Position numbers and translations under genes: made by a program. From contig CAJUMT010000191.1 in the NCBI GenBank assembly GCA_910587495.1, forward strand, positions 1 to 6,691: a stretch of DNA of 6,691 nt, read 5' to 3'. Positions 1 through 4,648 of this stretch are shown in pieces. Under the pieces are notes generated by a model that made no database searches, was not told where the DNA came from, and saw only the letters and a program-made list of their open reading frames with translations. The first letter of the stretch is position 1. Each line of letters opens with the position of its first letter. Origin of the DNA: an uncultured Lachnospiraceae bacterium (lineage in GTDB: Bacteria; Bacillota_A; Clostridia; Lachnospirales; Lachnospiraceae).

Positions 1-2
1 TC

Positions 3-1082
3 TCAGACTGCGTATTCATTATGATCCAGCTGATCGAACACGATCTGTTCGTCGATCCTTGTACGGAGCACGCCGCCCCGCAGGAGATCTTCCATGGTGA
101 TCTTGATATCCTTGCTGCCCTCCCGGATCAGCTTGCCCGCAAGACTGTTACTGCTGGTGTTGGCCCAGTAGGTGGACAGTCTTTTCTTATCAATAAAATT
201 AATAATAGACCACGGATTATAGATGTCAGTTCGCTCACCAAATGTAAAACCGTCGTACCAGTCTCTGACGCGATCCTCCATATCTGATATACTGAACTCT
301 TGCAGTACGGAAGACACCTCTTCCTGTGTAAAACCAAAAGAATCCTCATATTTAGGAGAAGTTGTCGTTACCACTTCCAGATTATTCAAATCCGAAAACA
401 TGGATTCTCTGCTCACCCGGGTGATGCCGGTCATAATGGCCCGCTCCATATACGGGTTAGTCTTAAAAGTCGCATTAAACAAATTTCTCGTAAAAAACAC
501 CAATTCCTCCCAGTACCCGTAAACCCAGGCTTCCTGCATGGGCGTGTCATATTCGTCCAGAAGGATGATGACTTTTTTTCCATAATACCGCATGAGAAAG
601 CCGCACATAGCCCGCAAAGCTTCTGTGGCTGTATGAGGCTCCATATCGTAAGTAACCTGCTGGTAAAATTCTTTTTCCTTCTCATTCAGCGTTTTACCTT
701 CCAGCAGGAAATCATACCGATTATACAGTTCCGTTATGGCATAGCATATTTTCTTCAATGCGCTCCGACAGGTCGTTTCTTTCACACCTGCAAAACTGAG
801 CATAATGACCGGCCAGGTTCCCTGAAGCTTCCGGTATGTTTCATGCTCCCATATGGACAATCCTTCAAATACCTGTCCCTGTCCTGCGTATTCAATGGAG
901 AAGAAACGCTCCGTCATGCTCATATTCAGCGTCTTTCCAAAACGTCTGGGGCGGGTGATCAGGGTTACATCATCCCTGCTTTCCCACCATTCCCTGATAA
1001 AATCAGTCTTGTCAATATACAGACAATTATTTTCGATTATTTTTTCAAAACTCTGAATCCCGATTCCCACAGTTCTGGCCAT
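3..1082 (-). CDS. AAA-ATPase-like protein (DUF1703-associated), C-terminally truncated
   Basis: This 359-residue protein matches the AAA-ATPase-like family (PF09820), whose full-length members have roughly 520-580 residues and end in a PD-(D/E)XK nuclease-like domain (DUF1703). Visible landmarks are a Walker A-like RPRRFGKT (about 44-51), Walker B VIILLDEYDTP (171-181), TGITRVSRESMFSDLNNL (218-235), WYDGFTFG (275-282) and YNPWSIINF (288-296). The ATG is preceded by AGGAGG (1091-1096) with an 8-base spacer, so the start is secure. The frame ends in TGA at 3-5 right after NEYAV, where as I recall the family a conserved Trp and a leucine-rich LLLASGY block follow. The TGA could be a nonsense change of TGG, or a one-base deletion, because the next visible bases are GA. 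The nuclease domain is therefore missing or out of frame. Cellular role is unknown; members are abundant in gut Firmicutes and Bacteroidetes. Family call is confident; truncation is seen, its cause is inferred. Confidence 0.88.
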   Translation of the reverse strand: MARTVGIGIQSFEKIIENNCLYIDKTDFIREWWESRDDVTLITRPRRFGKTLNMSMTERFFSIEYAGQGQVFEGLSIWEHETYRKLQGTWPVIMLSFAGVKETTCRSALKKICYAITELYNRYDFLLEGKTLNEKEKEFYQQVTYDMEPHTATEALRAMCGFLMRYYGKKVIILLDEYDTPMQEAWVYGYWEELVFFTRNLFNATFKTNPYMERAIMTGITRVSRESMFSDLNNLEVVTTTSPKYEDSFGFTQEEVSSVLQEFSISDMEDRVRDWYDGFTFGERTDIYNPWSIINFIDKKRLSTYWANTSSNSLAGKLIREGSKDIKITMEDLLRGGVLRTRIDEQIVFDQLDHNEYAV

Positions 1083-1138
1083 AAATTTCGCCTCCTACTC
1101 TTCCGCCCCCTGACAGCGCTGCTTACGGCTTATTCTTT

Positions 1139-1167
1139 AGTATACCCCAACCACCGTCGGGAATCAA
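1139..1167 (-). promoter_or_regulatory. Sigma-A-type promoter for the AAA-ATPase-like gene
   Basis: Read on the minus strand, TTGATT (1162-1167) is separated by 17 bases from TATACT (1139-1144). The predicted transcript starts near 1132, about 50 bases before the ATG, leaving room for the AGGAGG site. The -35 box lies only 22 bases from the -35 box of the plus-strand promoter at 1190-1218, so the two are back to back. Confidence 0.6.
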
Positions 1168-1189
1168 ACATATTTTCTCACCAAGGGCA

Positions 1190-1218
1190 TTGACAGACAG
1201 GTGTGCGTGTAGTATGAT
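1190..1218 (+). promoter_or_regulatory. Strong sigma-A-type promoter for the attenuator leader
   Basis: TTGACA (1190-1195) is a perfect -35 consensus, followed by a 17-base spacer and TATGAT (1213-1218), one mismatch from the -10 consensus. Transcription would begin near 1225, about 30 bases upstream of the leader peptide ATG. A strong constitutive promoter followed by terminators is what one expects where control is by attenuation rather than by initiation. Confidence 0.75.
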
Positions 1219-1254
1219 TGTTGGCGTGGGAAATTCCCTCAAAGGAGAACAGAA

Positions 1255-1344
1255 ATGAATTTTTATTTGACCAATCAGCCCAAAAAGAAACTGAACTCTG
1301 TACAATCCATTCCGATGAAACATTGTACAGAGTATAGCGTATAA
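1255..1344 (+). CDS. 29-residue leader peptide upstream of the ABC-F gene
   Basis: A short reading frame begins MNFYLTNQPKKK and ends EYSV with TAA. AAAGGAG at 1241-1247 sits 7 bases before the ATG, a better translation signal than that of the downstream ABC-F gene. Codons 14-27 carry both arms of a 12-bp perfect inverted repeat (1295-1306 and 1322-1333), so a ribosome moving through the frame would melt the hairpin and a ribosome paused around codons 9-13 would cover only its left arm. This layout is typical of leader peptides that sense ribosome-targeting antibiotics, such as those of erm, msr and ABC-F genes. I do not recognise the peptide itself, and the stalling site and inducer are not known. 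Confidence 0.7.
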   Translation: MNFYLTNQPKKKLNSVQSIPMKHCTEYSV

Positions 1345-1420
1345 ATAACGCATTAAGATTTCATCGGAAAACAAGGCAATAGCTATTCTGACTGTCAGTA
1401 TATTTATTGCCTGTTTTCCG
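1295..1420 (+). promoter_or_regulatory. Attenuator with mutually exclusive RNA hairpins
   Basis: Three pairings can be read directly. Hairpin 1:2 pairs ACTCTGTACAAT (1295-1306) with ATTGTACAGAGT (1322-1333), 12 bp with a 15-base loop. The loop segment TTCCGATGAAA (1310-1320) pairs perfectly with TTTCATCGGAA (1359-1369), an 11-bp 2:3 stem incompatible with 1:2. Hairpin 3:4 pairs 1365-1381 with 1405-1420, 16 bp with one bulged A, and shares 1365-1369 with stem 2:3. Leader translation would thus decide which set forms. Hairpin 3:4 has no U-tract after it, so how its state reaches the two terminators downstream is not evident from pairing alone. Confidence 0.72.
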
Positions 1421-1439
1421 TATGCAGATTAAGCGTATG

Positions 1440-1474
1440 AAAGGCTATGGACAATGTTTTGTCTGTAGCCTTTT
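1440..1474 (+). terminator. Intrinsic terminator 1 of the leader
   Basis: AAAGGCTATGGACAA (1440-1454) pairs with TTGTCTGTAGCCTTT (1459-1473) in a 15-bp stem containing two G-U wobbles and a 4-base loop, with TTTT at 1471-1474 at its 3' side. It lies between the leader peptide and the ABC-F gene, so it would stop transcription unless overcome. The U-tract is short, so termination may be partial. Confidence 0.65.
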
Positions 1475-1499
1475 GTCATATAGGAACAGGAATCCATAT

Positions 1500-1546
1500 A
1501 GGCAGAAGGCAGTACACAGATGTGTGCAGGTGCTTTCTGCCTTTTT
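1500..1546 (+). terminator. Intrinsic terminator 2 of the leader
   Basis: AGGCAGAAGGCA (1500-1511) pairs with TGCTTTCTGCCT (1531-1542), 12 bp with one G-U. An inner 6-bp stem (1512-1517 with 1522-1527) closes on an AGAT loop, leaving a 3-base bulge (1528-1530). TTTTT at 1542-1546 follows. This is the stronger of the two tandem terminators and ends 134 bases before the ABC-F start codon. Confidence 0.75.
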
Positions 1547-1680
1547 GCGTTTACGGTAGTAATTTTATACCTTGTGAAATGGCTAAATGGACAAGTGTGC
1601 CCTATGGGTATACAAGATGAAACCTTCAAAGATACCAGTATTGCTGTTAGGCAAAAACAAATGAAAGGATTGTGATTAAC

Positions 1681-2388
1681 ATGAGTTTATTAGAAATCGA
1701 AGGACTGACACACTCTTTTGGGGATAATCTGCTTTACAAAAATGCAGCGTTCTCTCTGAATAAAGGCGAGCATATCGGGATTGTTGGACAAAACGGAACA
1801 GGTAAAAGCACATTGATTAAGATTTGCACAGAGCAGATAATTCCAGATAATGGACGCATTATCTGGCAGTCCCAAGTATCGATTGGTTATCTGGATCAGT
1901 ATGCAGAGATAGAGAAAAGTCTTACCATGCGTTCCTTTTTGAAGTCAGCTTTTTCGAGATTGTACCAAATTGAAAAAGAAATGACGCAGCTTTATGAGAA
2001 AGCAGCCAGAGGGCATACAGAATGTCTTGACCTTGCGGCGAGATATCAGGAACAGCTTGAAATCTATGACTTTTATTCTATCGAAACTCAAATTGAGCAA
2101 GTGGCGAATGGTTTAGGGCTGTTGGCGATAGGATTGGAAAGGCCGATGGAACAGATGAGCGGCGGCCAAAGGGCAAAGGTAATATTGGCAAAATTACTTC
2201 TTGAAAAGCCAGACATATTATTGCTTGACGAACCAACCAATTTTTTGGACAAAGAGCATATTTTATGGCTTTCTGATTACTTATCGAATCTTGAAAATGC
2301 TTTTATGGTGGTATCTTTGTTCTTCCCTCTGTCAACAGCAATCGTTCATAGAGGGAAGTTGAAATCTGCCGTTTCAATTCCCGGATAG
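1681..2388 (+). pseudogene. ABC-F family ATPase, truncated after the first nucleotide-binding domain
   Basis: ABC-F proteins are soluble twin-ATPase translation factors, about 500-550 residues; some protect ribosomes from antibiotics. Here only the first domain remains. Counting from ATG 1681: Walker A GQNGTGKST (36-44), Q-loop LDQ (71-73), signature MSGGQ (159-163), Walker B ILLLDEP (179-185) and D-loop FLD (188-190). Homology stops at NAFMVVS (206-212): the H-loop histidine should be residue 213, but the frame continues with 23 unrelated residues encoded by the antisense of a DUF1016 gene. The linker, the second ATPase domain and the catalytic switch are lost, so it should be non-functional. 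ATG 1681 is preferred to GTG 1672 because AAAGGA (1664-1669) lies 11 bases before the ATG but only 2 before the GTG. The sequence most resembles the YfmM-like branch, from memory. The leader suggests a former resistance or stress role; that is inference. Confidence 0.88.
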
Positions 2389-2631
2389 ACCAGCCGGAAT
2401 TAACAGCTTCTTTCTCATAAAAGCTGCGCTTGTTGAGGTCAGAAATAGACAACAATTCACAATAATGCGACCAGCTCAATTTAACAGACACTGTCTGTTG
2501 AATTTGATAAGTCTGGTAAAACCGGCGGACAGAAGTTCCGTGTTGATGTGTGTAGCAACCTTTTGCCGGGCGTTTAATAATAGTTCTCTAATCTCTTCTA
2601 TCATAGTATCAGTATATGCTAAATCACTCAT
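2317..2631 (-). pseudogene. DUF1016/YhcG-type nuclease remnant with internal deletion
   Basis: The minus strand starts with a good site (AAAGGGGA, then ATG at 2629-2631) and reads MSDLAYTDTMIEEIRELLLN through TELLSA, the usual N-terminus of DUF1016 proteins. After codon 36 (2524-2526) the frame shifts: frame 1 ends at TGA 2476-2478, while another frame reads RRFYQTYQIQQTVSVKLSWS and on through HYCELLSI and RELKRQI, the conserved later part of the DUF1016 N-terminal domain (PF17761). About 45-50 codons between LLSA and RRFYQ are missing, out of frame. The fragment then ends near EGRTK at the junction with the ABC-F gene, so the whole C-terminal PD-(D/E)XK nuclease domain (PF06250) is gone. Full-length members are about 330-380 residues. 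Two independent lesions make it clearly dead. Confidence 0.85.
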
Positions 2632-2660
2632 AATATATCCCCTTTGCGTTTCCTGAATAT

Positions 2661-2688
2661 TTTATAAGCATAGCATAAACGTGGCCAA
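2661..2688 (-). promoter_or_regulatory. Possible promoter of the DUF1016 remnant
   Basis: On the minus strand TTGGCC (2683-2688) stands 16 bases before TATAAA (2661-2666), about 30 bases upstream of the start codon. The -35 match is modest. It would still transcribe the remnant, antisense into the 3' end of the ABC-F pseudogene. Confidence 0.35.
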
Positions 2689-2737
2689 ATTGCTACTGTT
2701 TGATTTGATGTGATATACAAATGACGAAGTCGGCTGA

Positions 2738-2759
2738 TTGTAAATTTTTTGTAAATTTG
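2738..2759 (+). repeat. 11-bp tandem repeat (two copies)
   Basis: TTGTAAATTTT (2738-2748) is followed immediately by TTGTAAATTTG (2749-2759), ten of eleven bases identical. It lies in the AT-rich gap between the divergent DUF1016 and RelB remnants, about 60 bases upstream of the antitoxin promoter. It may be a binding site or simple low-complexity drift. Confidence 0.6.
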
Positions 2760-2821
2760 ATTAAAAAGTCCTTTACAAAACGTCACTGGAAACGCAGAAC
2801 TGTACTTTTTCATATATTGTA

Positions 2822-2850
2822 TTGGTATTTTACATTTTTTGTGTTATTCT
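2822..2850 (+). promoter_or_regulatory. Promoter of the RelB/DinJ remnant, now upstream of the hydrolase gene
   Basis: TTGGTA (2822-2827), a 17-base spacer and TATTCT (2845-2850), with a TG one base before the -10 (extended -10). GTGT (2841-2844 region) and ACAC further downstream form a weak dyad across the -10 that could be a leftover operator, since RelB-type antitoxins repress their own promoters. AAAGGAG at 2861-2867 lies 9 bases before the ATG at 2877. Confidence 0.5.
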
Positions 2851-2876
2851 ATCTACACAGAAAGGAGTCGTCACAT

Positions 2877-2908
2877 ATGGCTAACCTAAATATCCGCGTC
2901 GATGACGC
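2877..2908 (+). pseudogene. RelB/DinJ-family antitoxin, N-terminal remnant
   Basis: The frame begins MANLNIRVDDA, the typical start of RelB/DinJ ribbon-helix-helix antitoxins (about 85-100 residues when complete), and has its own ribosome binding site and promoter. After about residue 11 similarity ends; the frame runs on to TGA at 2973-2975 as WRKTAAQYTN and unrelated residues. The helices needed for DNA binding and toxin neutralisation are absent, and no RelE/YafQ toxin is present in the window. The residual frame overlaps the hydrolase start by 13 bases. Confidence 0.72.
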
Positions 2909-2962
2909 ATGGAGAAAAACGGCGGCACAGTACACGAACCGATTGAGGTGGAGGCACTTTAG
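2909..2962 (+). pseudogene. Last codons of an unidentified gene formerly upstream of the hydrolase
   Basis: In the frame of the following hydrolase gene these bases read KNGGTVHEPIEVEAL and then TAG at 2960-2962, directly abutting the hydrolase ATG at 2963. This looks like the natural C-terminus of a translationally coupled upstream gene, not like antitoxin sequence. Its 5' part seems to have been replaced by the antitoxin promoter and first codons; the junction is near 2905-2912. The parent gene cannot be named from so few residues. An alternative is that it is non-coding spacer. Confidence 0.4.
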
Positions 2963-3766
2963 ATGGAAAAACTGATTGTACTTGGCACAGGAAATGCCCA
3001 GGCCGTCCACTGTTACAATACATGCTTTGCCATGAAGAACGGTGAAGAATATTTTCTCACTGACGCCGGGGGCGGGAACGGGGTACTGCTGGCTCTTGAG
3101 AAACAGAAAATCCCGCTTGAGAAGATCCATCATATCTTTGTCACACACGCCCACAACGATCACATTCTCGGTATGGTCTGGATCATCCGGATGATTGCCA
3201 CCAGTATGAATAAAGGAAGCTACGAAGGCGCGCTGCATATCTACTGCCATCACGAGCTGGTGGATATCATCAAGACGCTCTCCTGCCTGACCATCGGGAA
3301 GAAATTTACGGCGCATTTTGACAGACGTATCCTGTGCCACGTTGTGGAAAGCGGAGACGAAAGAGAGATTCTCGGAGACCGCTTTACATTTTTTGACATT
3401 GGTTCCACGAAGGAAAAGCAGTTCGGCTACCGCATACAGATGAATAATGGCATTGCCCTTGCCTTTCCGGGTGACGAGCCGTACCATGAAGCTCTGCTGC
3501 CCTACATAGAGGGCGCGCAATGGCTGCTCCATGAAGCTTTCTGTCTGTACAGTCAGAAGGAACGCTTCAAACCCTACGAAAAACACCACAGTACGGTCAT
3601 GGATGCCTGCAGGCTGGCAGAAGAACTGCACATCCCCAATCTGGTACTCTGGCATACGGAGGATAAGGACCTGCCCCACCGGAAGGCCAACTATACCGCC
3701 GAAGGACGGGAGTTCTATCACGGAAAACTGTATGTGCCGGAGGACGGAGAAGCTCTGTTCTTTTAA
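2963..3766 (+). CDS. Metallo-beta-lactamase-fold hydrolase (RNase Z-like group)
   Basis: This complete 267-residue protein has the metal-binding signature THAHNDH (61-67) of the metallo-beta-lactamase superfamily, an N-terminal strand and turn LIVLGTGNAQAVH (4-16), DAGGGNG (34-40), FPGDEPYH (168-175, with a probable metal-bridging Asp171), LLHEAF (188-193) and KHHST (207-211) followed by LWHTED (229-234). The arrangement is that of RNase Z/ElaC-like and YhfI-like phosphodiesterases: cytoplasmic, two zinc ions, no signal peptide. The substrate cannot be fixed from sequence. GGAGG at 2950-2954 is 8 bases before the ATG, so it keeps its own ribosome binding site. It sits directly behind the tail of a lost gene and is now downstream of a RelB-type promoter. 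It converges on the DUF6985-like gene with only 29 bases between stops. Confidence 0.88.
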   Translation: MEKLIVLGTGNAQAVHCYNTCFAMKNGEEYFLTDAGGGNGVLLALEKQKIPLEKIHHIFVTHAHNDHILGMVWIIRMIATSMNKGSYEGALHIYCHHELVDIIKTLSCLTIGKKFTAHFDRRILCHVVESGDEREILGDRFTFFDIGSTKEKQFGYRIQMNNGIALAFPGDEPYHEALLPYIEGAQWLLHEAFCLYSQKERFKPYEKHHSTVMDACRLAEELHIPNLVLWHTEDKDLPHRKANYTAEGREFYHGKLYVPEDGEALFF

Positions 3767-3795
3767 ATAGGTTTAAAAAGCGAATCTATTGCACA

Positions 3796-4392
3796 TTACA
3801 GGTGGAAAATTTTCTTTGGCGGATGCTGTTTCAGCCGCTCTGCCGCTTTTTGCCGCAACGTCTCCCGCTGGGGATAAAGCACATAATTGACAAGATATTG
3901 GTCATCATCAAGCAAATGCTCATCCCACACATCCTCATCGTTCCAAGAACCCATGTAAATCACATGGCCATCTTTTATCAGGCAGTGCAAACCCTCGTCT
4001 TCCTGCCAGTCGCAGCCGCCGCTTAAGTTCAGCACAGGGATCTCCGGATCCATGGGCGGCTTAATATCCAGGCTGCCAAATTCCATATAGCGGAGGACTT
4101 CCAAGGAATCTTGGATATGCTGGATACCCTCGTCCAGCAGTTCTCCCTTGCTCGTGGATTCCAACTCATCCTGAAGGTAGTACAAAGCATATTGGCAGAT
4201 TTCCCTGACCTGAGCTTCATCTACCTGCGCCAGCCACCGAATGGACTGGGCAGCGTACTTTGCCGTAACACCCTTATCGCAGACCACTTCAATTTGTTTG
4301 TGGAAGTAAGGAAATTCTACATAGCCGGTCATTCGGTCAAACTCATCTAACCCGGCATTTATTAAAATGTCCTCAAAGCGTAATTCTGACAT
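3796..4392 (-). CDS. Acidic DUF6985-like protein of unknown function
   Basis: Taking the ATG at 4390-4392 gives 198 residues. GGAGA at 4401-4405 lies 8 bases upstream of it, whereas a TTG start at 4405-4407 would overlap that site, so the ATG is preferred. The C-terminal part, GCDWQEDEGLHCLIKDGHVI (126-145), resembles the conserved end of DUF6985 proteins, where a Cys-Asp/Glu-Trp precedes a glutamate-rich turn and a Gly-Leu strand. The N-terminal VEFPYFHKQIEV (25-36) also fits. The protein is rich in Asp and Glu, has no signal peptide or membrane segment, and ends in a basic stretch (KQHPPKKIFHL). DUF6985 proteins are of unknown function and sometimes occur among toxin-immunity genes; nothing here shows that role. 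It stands alone, divergent from the Uma2 gene. Confidence 0.75.
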   Translation of the reverse strand: MSELRFEDILINAGLDEFDRMTGYVEFPYFHKQIEVVCDKGVTAKYAAQSIRWLAQVDEAQVREICQYALYYLQDELESTSKGELLDEGIQHIQDSLEVLRYMEFGSLDIKPPMDPEIPVLNLSGGCDWQEDEGLHCLIKDGHVIYMGSWNDEDVWDEHLLDDDQYLVNYVLYPQRETLRQKAAERLKQHPPKKIFHL

Positions 4393-4438
4393 ATGCGGTT
4401 TCTCCAATCTAATTACAAATTTGCCTTTTCACTCTTTT

Positions 4439-4471
4439 ATATTACCATGAAACATCAGGAAAGTCATTTCC
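4439..4471 (-). promoter_or_regulatory. Possible extended -10 promoter of the DUF6985-like gene with adjoining palindrome
   Basis: On the minus strand TG-G-TAATAT (4447-4439) is an extended -10 motif without a clear -35 box, about 47 bases upstream of the ATG. Just upstream lies the dyad GGAAA-GTCA-TTTCC (4458-4471), 5-bp arms, in the position of a spacer/-35 operator. Confidence 0.35.
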
Positions 4472-4483
4472 TTTCAAATTTTT

Positions 4484-4501
4484 GCATTATTGGCTTAATG
4501 C
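4484..4501. repeat. Inverted repeat between divergent genes
   Basis: GCATTA (4484-4489) and TAATGC (4496-4501) form a perfect 6-bp dyad with a 6-base centre. It lies between the divergent promoters of the DUF6985-like and Uma2 genes. Neither strand has a T-run on the 3' side, so it is not a terminator; a regulator site is possible. The rest of 4502-4584 is AT-rich with nothing else recognised. Confidence 0.4.
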
Positions 4502-4584
4502 GTATCATAATTTAATATTCCAAGCGAATCGCCAATATGTCAAACGTCAGAAAGCAACTAAACTTTTTATTTATTTTATGCATA

Positions 4585-4612
4585 TTGTTTTTGCTATCTC
4601 AAATGATATACT
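4585..4612 (+). promoter_or_regulatory. Promoter of the Uma2 gene
   Basis: TTGTTT (4585-4590), a 16-base spacer and TATACT (4607-4612), with TG one base before the -10 box (extended -10). The transcript would start near 4619, about 30 bases before the ATG at 4649. Confidence 0.55.
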
Positions 4613-4648
4613 AATTACAATCCACTATGAAAGAAAGGAGCCCTGTCC

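Noticed and set aside
300..1193. 297-codon open frame on the plus strand
   Set aside because: It lies antisense to the AAA-ATPase-like gene, has no ribosome binding site at its start and no recognisable domain.
1579..1675. Short overlapping frames before the ABC-F start: 13 codons from 1579 (MAKWTSVPYGYTR), 15 codons from 1617 (MKPSKIPVLLLGKNK) and 23 codons from 1604
   Set aside because: None has a convincing ribosome binding site and they overlap each other. The 15-codon frame ends 16 bases before the ABC-F ATG and could be a second leader peptide, but the evidence is too thin to call.
1672..1680. GTG at 1672 as the ABC-F start
   Set aside because: The AAAGGA site would be only 2 bases away; ATG 1681 has a workable 11-base spacing and gives the usual MSLLEI N-terminus.
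2322..2358. 9-bp inverted repeat CTTCCCTCT/AGAGGGAAG with a 19-base loop
   Set aside because: It falls inside former DUF1016 coding sequence and has no T-run on either side, so it is probably a coincidence of codons rather than a terminator.
2849..3721. 290-codon open frame on the minus strand
   Set aside because: It is antisense to the metallo-hydrolase, which has the motifs and ribosome binding site; the antisense translation has no recognisable domain and is low-complexity in the manner of a mirror frame.
3763..3790. Weak dyad AATAG/CTATT between the convergent hydrolase and DUF6985-like genes
   Set aside because: Five A/T-rich base pairs with a 15-base loop and no T-run; not enough for a terminator call.
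4393..4407. TTG start adding five residues to the DUF6985-like protein
   Set aside because: It would overlap the GGAGA ribosome binding site that properly serves the ATG at 4392.
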